Below are positions 43,583-52,011 of a DNA stretch of 64,000 nt, piece by piece. The DNA is from Candidatus Saccharimonadales bacterium (lineage in GTDB: Bacteria > Patescibacteriota > Saccharimonadia > Saccharimonadales > UBA4665), in the NCBI GenBank assembly GCA_036388415.1, contig DASVRW010000002.1, positions 789,396 through 853,395 on the forward strand, given 5' to 3'. Made by a program: the position numbers and the translations under genes. The notes beneath the pieces were generated by a model. That model worked only from the letters and a program-made list of their open reading frames with translations. It had not been told where the DNA came from and searched no databases. The stretch's first letter is position 1, and every line of letters begins with the position of its first letter.

Positions 43583-44494
43583 TCAGATGCGCTTACGAAC
43601 GACCAGGCTTGCCGAAGATAAAAATGCGATTACAGCTACCGGCGCTGCCCAAAGAGGCAGGCTGGCGGCCGGTGCACCGCCACCACTATTTGGCAGTCCG
43701 GGCGTCTTGGAAGTCGTAGTTGCAGTTGCAGCGGCTGCATTCGTACCGGAAGCAGTAGTAGAAGCAGCTGGCGCTGAGGCAGCAGAACATACAGGCACGG
43801 TATTGATAGTGTCAGTCGTCGTAGCCACCGTACCGCCAAACGCTAATGCCCGGCCGGTCCAATTGACTGTCGAGCCAACAGTAATGCCTGCAGGATTTAT
43901 GATTGTACCTATAAAAGTTGAACTTGCTCCAAGCGTTGTGGCCGCACCTGGTGTCCAGAAAAGGTTGCAGGCCGAAGCCCCGCCCCCGCCTGTCGCTGTC
44001 ACGATCGAATTAGCGGAAGTACTAAGCGCTCCAGTTGATCGGAAAATATAGACACCCGCCCCATTCAACGTTATCGTACCGCCTCCACCTATCGAGACTG
44101 CCCCGTCAATACAATACACGCCCGGCGTATACTCTCCGACATTGCCGAACGGTGCTTCAATAGCAAGATCCTTGGCTCCAGCCGGAAAAGTAAACGTACA
44201 CGGCTGACTATTAAGCTCAGATAGAGCACTGGCTTGGTCGATTCCGGCTTGATTGTAGGCAGCATTAGCCACATGAGTATTACCAGAAACCGTCGGAGCA
44301 ACCGCTGGTGGTGTCGTATAGCCCAGATCACCATTGATAACGGTTCCAATTGCCGTATTGGTGTAGCTACCGGCTAATACGCTATACGTATTTGTGGTAC
44401 CTAGATTTGGCTGCGGAGCAGCATATAGGACGGGCGTTATAAGAAACACCCCTAAGAATACTGCGAGTATGCCTTTGTGTCTTAATGACTTCAT
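43583..44494 (-). CDS. Sortase-anchored DUF3494 ice-binding protein
   Basis: 303 aa: signal peptide (GILAVFLGVFLITPVLYA), a DUF3494 beta-solenoid (about 28-235; YSVLAGSYTNTAIGTVINGDLGY, ACNLFWTPGAATTLGASSTFIGTI), Ala/Thr-rich stalk, then LPNSGGG, a hydrophobic helix and RKRI. The last three form an LPxTG-like sorting signal. Family members bind ice; a surface-tethered form could hold cells to ice or act as an adhesin. Cys residues at about 98, 128, 176 and 232 could form disulfides. Confidence 0.88.
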   Translation of the reverse strand: MKSLRHKGILAVFLGVFLITPVLYAAPQPNLGTTNTYSVLAGSYTNTAIGTVINGDLGYTTPPAVAPTVSGNTHVANAAYNQAGIDQASALSELNSQPCTFTFPAGAKDLAIEAPFGNVGEYTPGVYCIDGAVSIGGGGTITLNGAGVYIFRSTGALSTSANSIVTATGGGGASACNLFWTPGAATTLGASSTFIGTIINPAGITVGSTVNWTGRALAFGGTVATTTDTINTVPVCSAASAPAASTTASGTNAAAATATTTSKTPGLPNSGGGAPAASLPLWAAPVAVIAFLSSASLVVRKRI

Positions 44495-44650
44495 TTTTGA
44501 GACCTCGTGTTAGTTTTAGTTTTCAATATCTGTACACAGGTTAGCATAAGCGTACCCATTAAACTATTTTTTACTGAGCGTTATTAAATCATGAGGAGAC
44601 CGGAATGATTTGTTGATTAATCTGTATCATTTAGCTCTAGACTATACACA

Positions 44651-44995
44651 TCATGGCTTAAGTACTATCTTTTTGTTGAATTGTAACCCAAAGAGTCTTT
44701 TTGACTTTATAAACAATTTCCCTTCTTTGATGGCTGCCAGATATTTCGTAATGTCTTCAATCGTATTTTTGTTGATCTCGTCATATTCAAAATCAAAATC
44801 ATCGAAATGCATGAAAGCTTTTGAAATTCCGTCACCGTACATGCCTATCCAGACTTTAGGTACAGGTGAATTCTCAATAAAAGATGTGTTTATAGTCAGC
44901 TCAACACTTTGTGGGCTATCAATATTAGTTTTCTCAACGTTATTTACTCCAAATAAATCACCGCAAATAGCTGATATGGCATCAAACTCTATCAT
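44651..44995 (-). CDS. Hypothetical, possible immunity protein
   Basis: 114 aa, acidic and soluble (MHFDDFDFEYDEINKNTIED). It lies in the tail of the truncated Rhs locus after a decayed immunity gene, where immunity proteins for displaced toxin tips usually sit. AT-rich like its neighbours. No family recognised. Confidence 0.55.
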   Translation of the reverse strand: MIEFDAISAICGDLFGVNNVEKTNIDSPQSVELTINTSFIENSPVPKVWIGMYGDGISKAFMHFDDFDFEYDEINKNTIEDITKYLAAIKEGKLFIKSKRLFGLQFNKKIVLKP

Positions 44996-45053
44996 AATTT
45001 CCTAAACTTTCCATACTTAAATACAGTTAGTTTTGCAAGGTCAATCCATAAGA

Positions 45054-45383
45054 CTAAGTTTGGTCATATGTTTTCAAATTTTTTAGTGCTTCAGATACTC
45101 TGTTGGCATCCTTTTCTCTGACTACTAAATTCGGCTTCCAGACCGTACCTTTGTCAGTATTGGGCACGGAGTAGATATTATCGGTAGTACCTAGATCCCG
45201 ATCTACTTACACGTCATATATATTCCCAGTTGGATACTCCCATACTTGGTAATTGCCTTCTTTGACGTCTTGGTATTCAAGATTGCTTAACTTCTCTTCA
45301 AGGTTTTCAATAATATGTTCTGCGAAATATTCACTTCCATGAAGATTTGCAAATATCTTAATTTGGGTATTTAATTCAATCAT
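45054..45383 (-). pseudogene. Probable immunity gene broken by in-frame TAA
   Basis: ATG at 45383 opens 58 codons (MIELNTQIKIFANLHGSEYF ... PTGNIYDV); a TAA at 45207-45209 interrupts, after which the same frame runs on for 50 codons (DNIYSVPNTDKGTVWKPNLV, EALKNLKTYDQT). It follows a decayed toxin tip, so it is likely the matching immunity gene, now broken. Confidence 0.6.
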
Positions 45384-45397
45384 TTTTTTATTGTAAC

Positions 45398-45569
45398 CTA
45401 TCTGAAGAATTTTCTAAATGTAGTCTGCCACGGCCTATGCCAGTCCTTACTAGTTCGTGCCTGATTATTTTTAGGTTGCGCAATTCAAACGAATACAGCG
45501 AGTCTTTTGGATGAGCATGTCTTTCGCAACAGCTCGATTATTACGTGGCTTAAACTCAATAACTTTGAC
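45398..45569 (-). pseudogene. Decayed spare toxin tip (REase type)
   Basis: Begins right after the immunity stop. The first frame reads VKVIEFKPRNNRAVAKDML, matching [17 protein letters not shown] of the intact toxin at 46100. It stops at 45471, and a second frame continues with KDWHRPWQTTFRKFFR, similar to the intact toxin's end. This is the remnant of an alternative Rhs C-terminus with a deletion and frameshift. Confidence 0.7.
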
Positions 45570-46100
45570 CTATCGCCGAGAATTTAACCAATGGCTTAAC
45601 TCTACCGAGCTCTTTAAAATCCATTCATTATCTGTGTCGGATTTAATCTGTAAGGAAATATCTTCATAACAAACTTTATTGCCTACCAGAAACTGAGATG
45701 CCTTCAAAGGATCACGTAGCGTATTGATAAGCGGTTTTATTATATACAAAACCTGTTTCTGGAATGTCGAACCAGACCATTGTTCGTCTTTCTGTATACT
45801 CAGAGGCCGCTCGTACTTTCTCTGTAGGGATTTAATAAGGTGAAATAAATCTACCCATTCAAATTCCACATTATCTTTGCGTAGTTTTATATTTGCATTC
45901 AGGTCGATTTCATTCTTTTCGGCATAATTGCTTGATATAAACTCAAAGATTAGTGTGACGTCACGATTATTAATATATAGACTACTGCTTTCAAGCCGAC
46001 ACTCAATTGGGGCGACATCATTCACTATCGACCGCAATACGTCCTTGCGTGTCCATAATTTACCATCCACTCGTTTTTTATAACCTTTGAAGACTTTCAT
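45570..46100 (-). CDS. Immunity protein for Rhs-REase toxin (predicted)
   Basis: 176 aa from ATG 46100, which overlaps the toxin stop (TAATG); a frame-internal start at 46121 would overlap more. Soluble alpha/beta protein, no family recognised (VDLFHLIKSLQRKYERPLS). Direct coupling to the toxin gene makes it the predicted neutralising partner. Confidence 0.7.
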   Translation of the reverse strand: MKVFKGYKKRVDGKLWTRKDVLRSIVNDVAPIECRLESSSLYINNRDVTLIFEFISSNYAEKNEIDLNANIKLRKDNVEFEWVDLFHLIKSLQRKYERPLSIQKDEQWSGSTFQKQVLYIIKPLINTLRDPLKASQFLVGNKVCYEDISLQIKSDTDNEWILKSSVELSHWLNSRR

Positions 46101-47821
46101 TACCGACACCCTCTTTGACATTTATACTTGAAACTACCATACCATGTCTTCTTATAGGTCCACAATGAGCCTTGACGTTTTTGTGCATCGTTTGCTACGT
46201 AGCGGTTGAGCTGTTTCATTCCTTGATCAATTGCACGCCTATTATGCGGTTTTAACTCGACAAGCTTACCCTTGATTACACCATCAGCACGGCCGGCGCC
46301 CTTAATTGTAGTCTCACTTGTCTTGTATTTAGCTTGAAACGCCCTATGAGCTTGACGCCCCATGACCATCGTACTCTTAAATTCTTTCCCTGCTTTGGCC
46401 GCCTGTGCAGCTTTTACTGCAGCTCCCGCCCCCACGGATGCCGCACCAATAGTCGCAACAGCAATCAATGCTTGTTTCCTGTCCCCAGCCGCCGCATAAG
46501 CCGCTGCAGATACCGCGGCACTTGCCATCCCAATCGGTCCAGGTATCACAGACCCGATACTAGCAATGGACGCTATCCCTTTCATACTCATTTGGCCCGT
46601 CAAATCGTAATCGTTCACCGGATCCGGCGGATACACATAGCTGTTTGGCGTACCACCTTCTACTTGGTCGACACTGGCAAATCTGCCGAGCGTCGGAAAG
46701 TAAACTCTAGCTCCCATTTGGATGGGGGCGAGAGCGAGGCTGGTTTCAGTAATCTTTTGGTGTTGACCGACCCAACCGTAGGATCCACTTGCATGGTTGT
46801 CTGGGTGGGTGCTGCCAGGCAGGATGTTGCCGAATGGATCGTAGGCGTAGGTTGCGGCTGGGCCGTTGCCGGTGGAAGTGTTGACTCCGCTGGCGTTAGC
46901 GGTAAGCATGGTATCGCCATGGATGTTTGGGAGAGAGTATTGTTTCTGAGCGTTGCCTGTTTCCTGCGGCTTGATCGTTACGTTGACGCCGCCCGGCAGC
47001 TGTAGGGTTTTTTCGACTATTTCCCAATTGCCATTCCGAACAAAATCAGGCGCATCACCACTTCCCGTATGCCCATACCAATACTGGTTAGTGACATTCC
47101 AGTTCCAGTTAGTAATTGCATCTTTTTCGCGGTAAATTATCCGGCCTTGGACGTCGCGACCGTAGTACATACCCGTACCATTGCCCGAACTGTCATAGCT
47201 GTCGAGGCAGCTGTTCCTATCGGAACTGTCGTAGCATAGACGGATTGGGGTAGCATTGGTACCCATATTTGTCATATTGCCGTGGCCGTCATACACAGCA
47301 GCGGTGCTTGCTGCATCTGTGCTAGTTATGAGCCGGTCAGCATGATCGTAACAGTATTTTGTTGTTACGTTATTAACAGTCATGCTTGTCCGGTTGCTAT
47401 TCTTACCGGCATTTGGATTCATATTGCCGGCATTGCCACAGAAATTTGCGTCCTGCTGGCCAAACCCGTAATCATACGAATGCGACCCAATGTCGGCATG
47501 CGTCAGTCGGCCTGCTTTGTCGTACATATATGAGTTCCACAGGTCCTGGCTGCCGGATGACACGATACTATGTTGTGTCTGTCCTGACTGCGATCGCACG
47601 ACGTTGTTAGTAACCGTTTGTGCCGAATTAGCTTCTTTCAGTTCGGCATCATCGAGCTGCAACCAACCGACCGCTCCTAGTGTATGGTACATGCTCAGTT
47701 TTTTAGCCGTCGCTGGTGTCGTAAAGCTATGGCTAGCCTGTGTCCAAGTGGGGCTGGCATTATTGCCACCGATCCATGTATATGTCACGCTATTATCCTG
47801 GTGCGTAACCTGTGCCAGCAC
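46100..47821 (-). CDS. 5'-truncated Rhs protein with restriction-endonuclease-fold toxin tip
   Basis: 573 aa from GTG 47821; the frame is open back to a TGA at 47879 and lacks signal peptide and most YD repeats, so the 5' part is lost. Rhs repeats ([16 protein letters not shown]) end in the core border [31 protein letters not shown]. After an Ala-rich helix region (about 425-480) comes [32 protein letters not shown], a PD-(D/E)xK-type nuclease core. It may survive as an orphan toxin module or as recombination stock. Confidence 0.8.
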   Translation of the reverse strand: MLAQVTHQDNSVTYTWIGGNNASPTWTQASHSFTTPATAKKLSMYHTLGAVGWLQLDDAELKEANSAQTVTNNVVRSQSGQTQHSIVSSGSQDLWNSYMYDKAGRLTHADIGSHSYDYGFGQQDANFCGNAGNMNPNAGKNSNRTSMTVNNVTTKYCYDHADRLITSTDAASTAAVYDGHGNMTNMGTNATPIRLCYDSSDRNSCLDSYDSSGNGTGMYYGRDVQGRIIYREKDAITNWNWNVTNQYWYGHTGSGDAPDFVRNGNWEIVEKTLQLPGGVNVTIKPQETGNAQKQYSLPNIHGDTMLTANASGVNTSTGNGPAATYAYDPFGNILPGSTHPDNHASGSYGWVGQHQKITETSLALAPIQMGARVYFPTLGRFASVDQVEGGTPNSYVYPPDPVNDYDLTGQMSMKGIASIASIGSVIPGPIGMASAAVSAAAYAAAGDRKQALIAVATIGAASVGAGAAVKAAQAAKAGKEFKSTMVMGRQAHRAFQAKYKTSETTIKGAGRADGVIKGKLVELKPHNRRAIDQGMKQLNRYVANDAQKRQGSLWTYKKTWYGSFKYKCQRGCR

Positions 47822-47976
47822 CTCTGTCCGTACGTTTGATTTGTAGTAATCGCGGTAATTGTATTTGGTGTTTTCTAATCAATTCTTTCATATGAACATG
47901 GGTAGGCTTAGCGAAATACTAGAAAAACTTCTATGAGATTTTCATAACTTAACAGGGGTGACGGGCGTAGAAGCTT

Positions 47977-48008
47977 GGGAGATAGTGACACAAATGTCAT
48001 CATCTCCC
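47977..48008. repeat. Strong hairpin downstream of Doc gene
   Basis: GGGAGAT-ag-TGACA-caaa-TGTCA-tc-ATCTCCC, 12 paired bases with a small internal loop. It could end the doc transcript on minus, but no T run follows. The 47879-48073 gap holds no other feature apart from two AACAGGGGT copies (47951 and 48030 areas). Confidence 0.5.
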
Positions 48009-48073
48009 ATAATTAATCAAAGGCTTTAACAGGGGTAGTAATGCGAACGGAATTAAATGTGGTATTTGAATGC

Positions 48074-48544
48074 CTACATTCGTTCATCTTCTCGGCTTTG
48101 GTATTCTTCCATACCATTTAAAACAAGCAGCTGACTTTCTTCACTCATTTCACCTTCGCAGAGAATCTCCTCGATTATTTCATGAAGCTGATTCTTTGAA
48201 ATAATATTATCCGCGACACATAAAACTACATTTTCCATAGAAGGGATGAACACGCCCACCAATGCGCCAAGCCCGTTGACTATCATAAAGTAGGATCCGA
48301 TTGCAATCGATGAACGTTTGTTTCCATCGGCAAAGTAGTGACCAACTTTTGCGACTGAAAAGACTATATGCGTCAGCTTATCGGCAAAACTTTCGTAATA
48401 GGTATCGTCTTTGATAAACTCTAGCATGCTTTCAAGCTCTGCCTTCTTCTCCTTGGATATGCCAGAGAGACCACCCGTAAACAAGATGATGTAATCATGC
48501 TCTTTAATTGCCCAATCAACTCCAAAATATATGAAGCCTGGCAT
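48074..48544 (-). CDS. Doc/Fic-family protein, likely toxin
   Basis: 156 aa. HYFADGNKRSSIAIGSYF is the Fic/Doc active loop; the lysine in GNKR is Doc-like (kinase of EF-Tu) while DGN is Fic-like. An upstream acidic helix (KEKKAELESML) might be inhibitory. It follows the HTH gene by 2 bases, so the pair resembles a toxin-antitoxin or regulator-effector unit. Confidence 0.8.
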   Translation of the reverse strand: MPGFIYFGVDWAIKEHDYIILFTGGLSGISKEKKAELESMLEFIKDDTYYESFADKLTHIVFSVAKVGHYFADGNKRSSIAIGSYFMIVNGLGALVGVFIPSMENVVLCVADNIISKNQLHEIIEEILCEGEMSEESQLLVLNGMEEYQSREDERM

Positions 48545-48546
48545 GG

Positions 48547-49557
48547 TTATTTATCTTTTAGACGCTTAAATACTTCTTGGTACTGCTCTATTTGTTTCGC
48601 TAAATCTGCACTTTTCTCACCTAGAAATTTTTCAAATTCTTCAGTGTTCAGAGGACCTATATACTTAACTAACTCAGGATGAATAACTGAACGGAAGCCA
48701 TAATCACGGCTGGCCATACTGATTCGTGCCATCTCTAATTGTGGCACCCAAGTCGGATCTTCTTCGAAAGTTTTGAATATTTTATCAGCCTCGGCCGATG
48801 TGATTTTGCGCTTCAGTCGTATCGATTCAAGTTTGATTTTATTTCCTAGACCTGTCTCGTACATTGATATTGTAGTCAAAATTTCAGAGTACATGGTGTC
48901 TCGTACATTTTCTTTTTTTGTCAAAGACAAAATATTTCGGTATTCACGTGCTCTTTCATGAAAAATACTTTTATAGATTTTATTGGTATAGATTGAGTAC
49001 TTTGACTGTCCCATATCCAAATAATCCTTTAATGCATCGATAAACACTTTGCGATAACCTTGACCCATATAAGTTGCGATCAGGTACTTTTCGTCACGCT
49101 GGTTAATAAGTTTTATACTACCGCCACTCTTTGTACTCATAGTATCAAGAACTAGGTTAAGAATTATGCCTCTTAATATCCTGGCCTTTTCACTTTCAGC
49201 AAGTAGCATACCGATGTTTATTAACGCCCTAAAGTTTAGAACAGCAAGCCTACCTACATTCGCTAGATTCCCTTCCACAGATTCTTCCAATTGTCTTTTT
49301 GCGGCACTGAGTTTTTCGCCGGTAAGTATTTCATATCCGTTGCTTTTAAGCTCTTCTTCATAGCGAGCAATGTAACGGTTTATCGTACGGGGGTCTACTT
49401 CATAAAACTCTGCTACCTGTCTTATAGTGAATTTGTATTCATCTTCCACGGTGATGCCCTTAATGCCAATTTGCTCTTGAATTGCAGCAACTGCATAGGG
49501 ATTATTGAGGATATTCTGTCTATCAACCATCGATTTTGATAACTGCCTACGATCCAT
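48547..49557 (-). CDS. HTH DNA-binding partner of Doc
   Basis: 336 aa. YKFTIRQVAEFYEVDPRTINRYIARYEEELKSNGYEIL is a helix-turn-helix (about 41-78); the rest is helical with VGRLAVLNFRALINIGMLLAESEKARILR. Similar HTH proteins occur beside Doc/Fic or RhuM-type genes, so it probably regulates the operon and may neutralise Doc. Exact family not recognised. Confidence 0.7.
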   Translation of the reverse strand: MDRRQLSKSMVDRQNILNNPYAVAAIQEQIGIKGITVEDEYKFTIRQVAEFYEVDPRTINRYIARYEEELKSNGYEILTGEKLSAAKRQLEESVEGNLANVGRLAVLNFRALINIGMLLAESEKARILRGIILNLVLDTMSTKSGGSIKLINQRDEKYLIATYMGQGYRKVFIDALKDYLDMGQSKYSIYTNKIYKSIFHERAREYRNILSLTKKENVRDTMYSEILTTISMYETGLGNKIKLESIRLKRKITSAEADKIFKTFEEDPTWVPQLEMARISMASRDYGFRSVIHPELVKYIGPLNTEEFEKFLGEKSADLAKQIEQYQEVFKRLKDK

Positions 49558-49656
49558 TGTCCTATATTAACATTATTTTCGACTTTGACTATTAAATGCA
49601 ACCTCTGATTCTCAAACGCAACTACTTTTGAGCAAGCTTTATATAAATTAAATAAA

Positions 49657-49679
49657 ATCTCTGTCGACTTGACAGAGAT
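49657..49679 (-). terminator. Intrinsic terminator
   Basis: ATCTCTGTC/GACAGAGAT, 9-bp stem with a 5-base loop; on the minus strand it is followed by TTTATTT. It ends the transcript that passes through the tRNA-fMet fragment at 49690. The stretch 49558-49656 is AT-rich without a gene. Confidence 0.75.
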
Positions 49680-49689
49680 GATAGAGCTT

Positions 49690-49707
49690 ATGGTTGCGGG
49701 ACCAGGA
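49690..49707 (-). repeat. Duplicated 3' end of tRNA-fMet (att-like)
   Basis: TGGTTGCGGGACCAGGAC is identical to the first 18 plus-strand bases of the tRNA-fMet gene (49829-49846), that is, its 3' end. Such duplications mark integration at tRNA 3' ends. It is flanked by an inverted ATAGAGCT/AGCTCTAT pair (49681-49688 and about 49781-49788), so it might instead lie in a small structured RNA. Confidence 0.6.
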
Positions 49708-49790
49708 CAACGCACGTTAATCCAGCCGCCCGCTGGCGCTGGGGGCTGTGACTAACGACCGAACCTTTTGGATCGAGCACAGCTCTATAC

Positions 49791-49830
49791 CAAGAAAAAT
49801 GACCCATCCGAAGATGAGTCATTTTTCTTG
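49791..49830 (-). terminator. Terminator after tRNA-fMet
   Basis: A 13-bp stem (49791-49803 with 49818-49830) with an inner CATC/GATG extension and CGAA loop. The 3' arm on minus contains TTTTTCTT. It begins at the tRNA CCA end. Confidence 0.75.
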
Positions 49831-49903
49831 GTTGCGGGACCAGGACTCGAACCTGGGACCTCGTGGTTATGAGCCACGCGAGCTGCCGCTGCTCCATCCC
49901 GCG
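49829..49903 (-). tRNA. Initiator tRNA-fMet(CAU)
   Basis: 75 bases with encoded CCA. Acceptor CGCGGGA/TCCCGCA has the C1-A72 mismatch that marks initiators; anticodon loop CTCATAA; T arm CCAGG-TTCGAGT-CCTGG. The anticodon stem is CGTGG/CCACG, so position 29-41 is U-A where the usual three G-C pairs have G-C. Confidence 0.95.
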
Positions 49904-49961
49904 TTATCTGCTATGAAAAGCTTGAGTAACTATACCAAACAGGGGTGTATATGTCAATGAA

Positions 49962-50444
49962 CTAGCTTTCTGCCAGTCCGCGGTGCAGGAAGAAATTCAT
50001 CCATGCCTGGATATTACGCTGGTAGAACGGCTGCTTTTTGTCAGCGGCTTCCGAGCCAGGTTGCGTGGCTGCCGTACTGCTGGCGACCTGTACGCCGCTG
50101 ACGCGGGCCATGGCAACTTTCTTGGGTACGATAAGTTCTTTTTCGCCGGGTAGTGCCAGGCCAAAGTTTTGGCGGGCCGCCAGCTCCAGATACTGCGGCG
50201 TATTGTAGTATTGATTCTTCAACTTTTGATTACTGTTTTGCAGGCGTTGCAAGTCACTTTCCTGTTGCAAGCGGGCAATCTGTTGTTCAAGCTTATAATT
50301 TGACTGAATTGCTTTGACGCCGCTCCAACTCACCAGCAAAACTATGACCGTAAACACGATCAAGCCGAGCGACTGCACGTCCCGTAATTGCGATAGCAGC
50401 GCATGATTGGAATATTTTTTTGTATTTTTGAATATATCAAGCAT
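49962..50444 (-). CDS. FtsB/DivIC-like cell-division protein
   Basis: 160 aa. Short cytoplasmic N-terminus, one membrane helix (LGLIVFTVIVLLVSWSGV), a coiled coil (YKLEQQIARLQQESDLQRLQ) and YLELAARQNFGLALPGEKELIVP, the septum-initiator signature. It should link FtsQ/FtsL-type partners at the division site. The C-terminal 45 residues are an added tail. Confidence 0.85.
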   Translation of the reverse strand: MLDIFKNTKKYSNHALLSQLRDVQSLGLIVFTVIVLLVSWSGVKAIQSNYKLEQQIARLQQESDLQRLQNSNQKLKNQYYNTPQYLELAARQNFGLALPGEKELIVPKKVAMARVSGVQVASSTAATQPGSEAADKKQPFYQRNIQAWMNFFLHRGLAES

Positions 50445-50586
50445 AGTTTATACCGCTTATTATATAACTTCAGGGCATTATCTGCTATACTCTCATCTGT
50501 TAGCGCCGGTATTACCTACGCGAACAAGCAGGTAGTACTCGACATAATCAGTCAATGTCCAGTCGCAGTACAATTACCTAAACCCA

Positions 50587-50662
50587 GGGGGCGTAGCTCA
50601 GTGGTTAGAGCAGTCGGCTCATAACCGATTGGTCGCTGGTTCAAGTCCAGCCGCCCCCACCA
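50587..50662 (+). tRNA. tRNA-Ile2(CAU)
   Basis: 76 bases with encoded CCA; acceptor GGGGGCG/CGCCCCC, anticodon loop CTCATAA. The variable loop and T arm (TGGTC, GCTGG-TTCAAGT-CCAGC) match what I remember of E. coli ileX rather than tRNA-Met. TilS (19837-20730) would convert C34 to lysidine so that it reads AUA. Confidence 0.85.
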
Positions 50663-50737
50663 GAAGTTGGAAGCTCGAACAGTAAACCAAATGGATGCTA
50701 TCCGATCGCGTTCACTTGAAGCTGATACTATGAAACG

Positions 50738-51448
50738 ATGAATATTAAAAACGTGTCAATACCCTGCTCTGGCTATTCTTTAGTTGCAGATTGGTATGAG
50801 AACAAAACTTCCGATAAAGTTCTTCTCACATTCCTTGGCTACAGTTCCAGCAAAGCACGTAACCGTGACTTCCTAATGGCATTGAGCGACAAAACCGGTA
50901 TGAACGTACTGGCCGTTGACTTATCTGGCCACGGCGAGAGTCCGTTCGAGCTGGACAAAACTCGCCCAGGGCAACATCTTCTTGAAGCAATTGAAACATT
51001 TGACTGGCTAAGACATGAACGCCCCAATGCAAAAATCACTGTCTTAGGCACAAGTTACCGAGGCTTCTTAGCTGCCTACCTGACAAGATATCGTAACTTT
51101 GACAAATTAATACTGCGAACGCCTGCAATATATCTGCCGTCGGATCTATATTCGTTTCAGGATGGAATAGACAGAAATTATACGTCTAATGTTTTCCGAA
51201 AGGACAAGCATGCAGTGTCTAGCCATCCGCTATTCAAGCAAATCTCCGTTTTTAACGGTAGTACCTTGCTGATTATACATGAATTGGACGAAGACGTCCC
51301 TATACAAACAACTGACATTTACAAAGAATCATTTTCTGCTGATGTATATATAGCTTCGGGATTTAAACATTCAATGAAAGACATGTCAAATCCCGTTGAA
51401 GGTTTAGTTTATTATCAAGATACTATTGTAAACTGGTTATTGAAGTAA
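50738..51448 (+). CDS. Alpha/beta hydrolase
   Basis: 236 aa. LLTFLGYSSSKARNRD, VLAVDLSGHGES and ITVLGTSYRGFLAAYL outline the fold; the nucleophile elbow is GTSYR instead of GxSxG. HELDEDVPI and GFKHSM place the acid and histidine. Substrate unknown. A TACTAT box 6 bases upstream suggests a leaderless start. Confidence 0.82.
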   Translation: MNIKNVSIPCSGYSLVADWYENKTSDKVLLTFLGYSSSKARNRDFLMALSDKTGMNVLAVDLSGHGESPFELDKTRPGQHLLEAIETFDWLRHERPNAKITVLGTSYRGFLAAYLTRYRNFDKLILRTPAIYLPSDLYSFQDGIDRNYTSNVFRKDKHAVSSHPLFKQISVFNGSTLLIIHELDEDVPIQTTDIYKESFSADVYIASGFKHSMKDMSNPVEGLVYYQDTIVNWLLK

Positions 51449-51646
51449 CATTAACGCTGCCATCAGAAGTATCACCCCGATCACGAACATAACCGCCCGA
51501 TACATTATGCTTGATTTAGTAACTTCATTACTATTTTGACCAAATGAAGAAACATTGTCACTTTCAGAGTTCCGCAATAACAGATACACTACCGTTCCAA
51601 TAACAAACAAGGGTAATATAAGATATAGCAATTCGATCAATGTCAT
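51437..51646 (-). CDS. 69-aa two-helix membrane protein
   Basis: Two hydrophobic helices (about 3-23 and 49-68) around a polar loop (RNSESDNVSSFGQNSNE). It closes the Rhs tip array and resembles the other putative immunity proteins in size and AT content. No tip directly precedes it. Its end overlaps the hydrolase end on the other strand. Confidence 0.65.
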   Translation of the reverse strand: MTLIELLYLILPLFVIGTVVYLLLRNSESDNVSSFGQNSNEVTKSSIMYRAVMFVIGVILLMAALMLLQ

Positions 51647-51681
51647 TTAAAATCCTATTTTAGGAAATCGATAAACACATA

Positions 51682-51999
51682 TTATTTTTTGCTCTTAGAA
51701 TATGCCGAATATCCGATTATTGCGGCAACACCGATTGTAAGTAAAATCACTATGGCCGATGCCGTATAAGACTGCGGTTGGTCGAGCGATTGAAGAATTC
51801 CAATCGCAAATATAATTATAAGTATTACCGAGAAACAGATTGACAGTTGTGAAGTTGCTTTCCGTATTTTGGTAATTACAAATTTATCTGTTGAAAGGTT
51901 TTCATAGTAGGACAATTTAAATTTAAAATATATCTGTCCCAGTAAAATAAATATGAAAAATATTACTCCAACTATATTGAAAATTAACGAGCCATTCAT
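51682..51999 (-). CDS. 105-aa membrane protein, putative immunity to tip 5
   Basis: Three to four hydrophobic helices (MNGSLIFNIVGVIFFIFILL; LSICFSVILIIIFAIGIL; TASAIVILLTIGVAAIIGY). It starts 13 bases after the stop of the glycine-rich Rhs tip at 52012, so it is the predicted immunity partner. Membrane immunity suits a pore-forming toxin. Confidence 0.7.
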   Translation of the reverse strand: MNGSLIFNIVGVIFFIFILLGQIYFKFKLSYYENLSTDKFVITKIRKATSQLSICFSVILIIIFAIGILQSLDQPQSYTASAIVILLTIGVAAIIGYSAYSKSKK

Positions 52000-52011
52000 A
52001 AGTTATTCTGT

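Noticed and set aside
43578-44051. Long open frame on the plus strand opposite the ice-binding protein
   Set aside because: It is the antisense shadow of a Thr/Ala-rich beta-solenoid with clear signal peptide and sorting signal; the plus frame has no recognisable motif.
46334-47005. 223-codon plus-strand frame opposite the truncated Rhs gene
   Set aside because: It is antisense to Rhs repeats and the nuclease tip border, with Cys/Arg/His-rich composition typical of shadow frames.
44600-49690. Prophage or integrative element with integrase
   Set aside because: Despite the tRNA-end duplication, no integrase, transposase or phage structural gene was seen here, so only an island-like region can be claimed.
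50738-51448. Immunity or toxin role for the alpha/beta hydrolase beside the tip array
   Set aside because: It is on the opposite strand with its own leaderless promoter and a normal hydrolase fold; it is merely the neighbour of the array.
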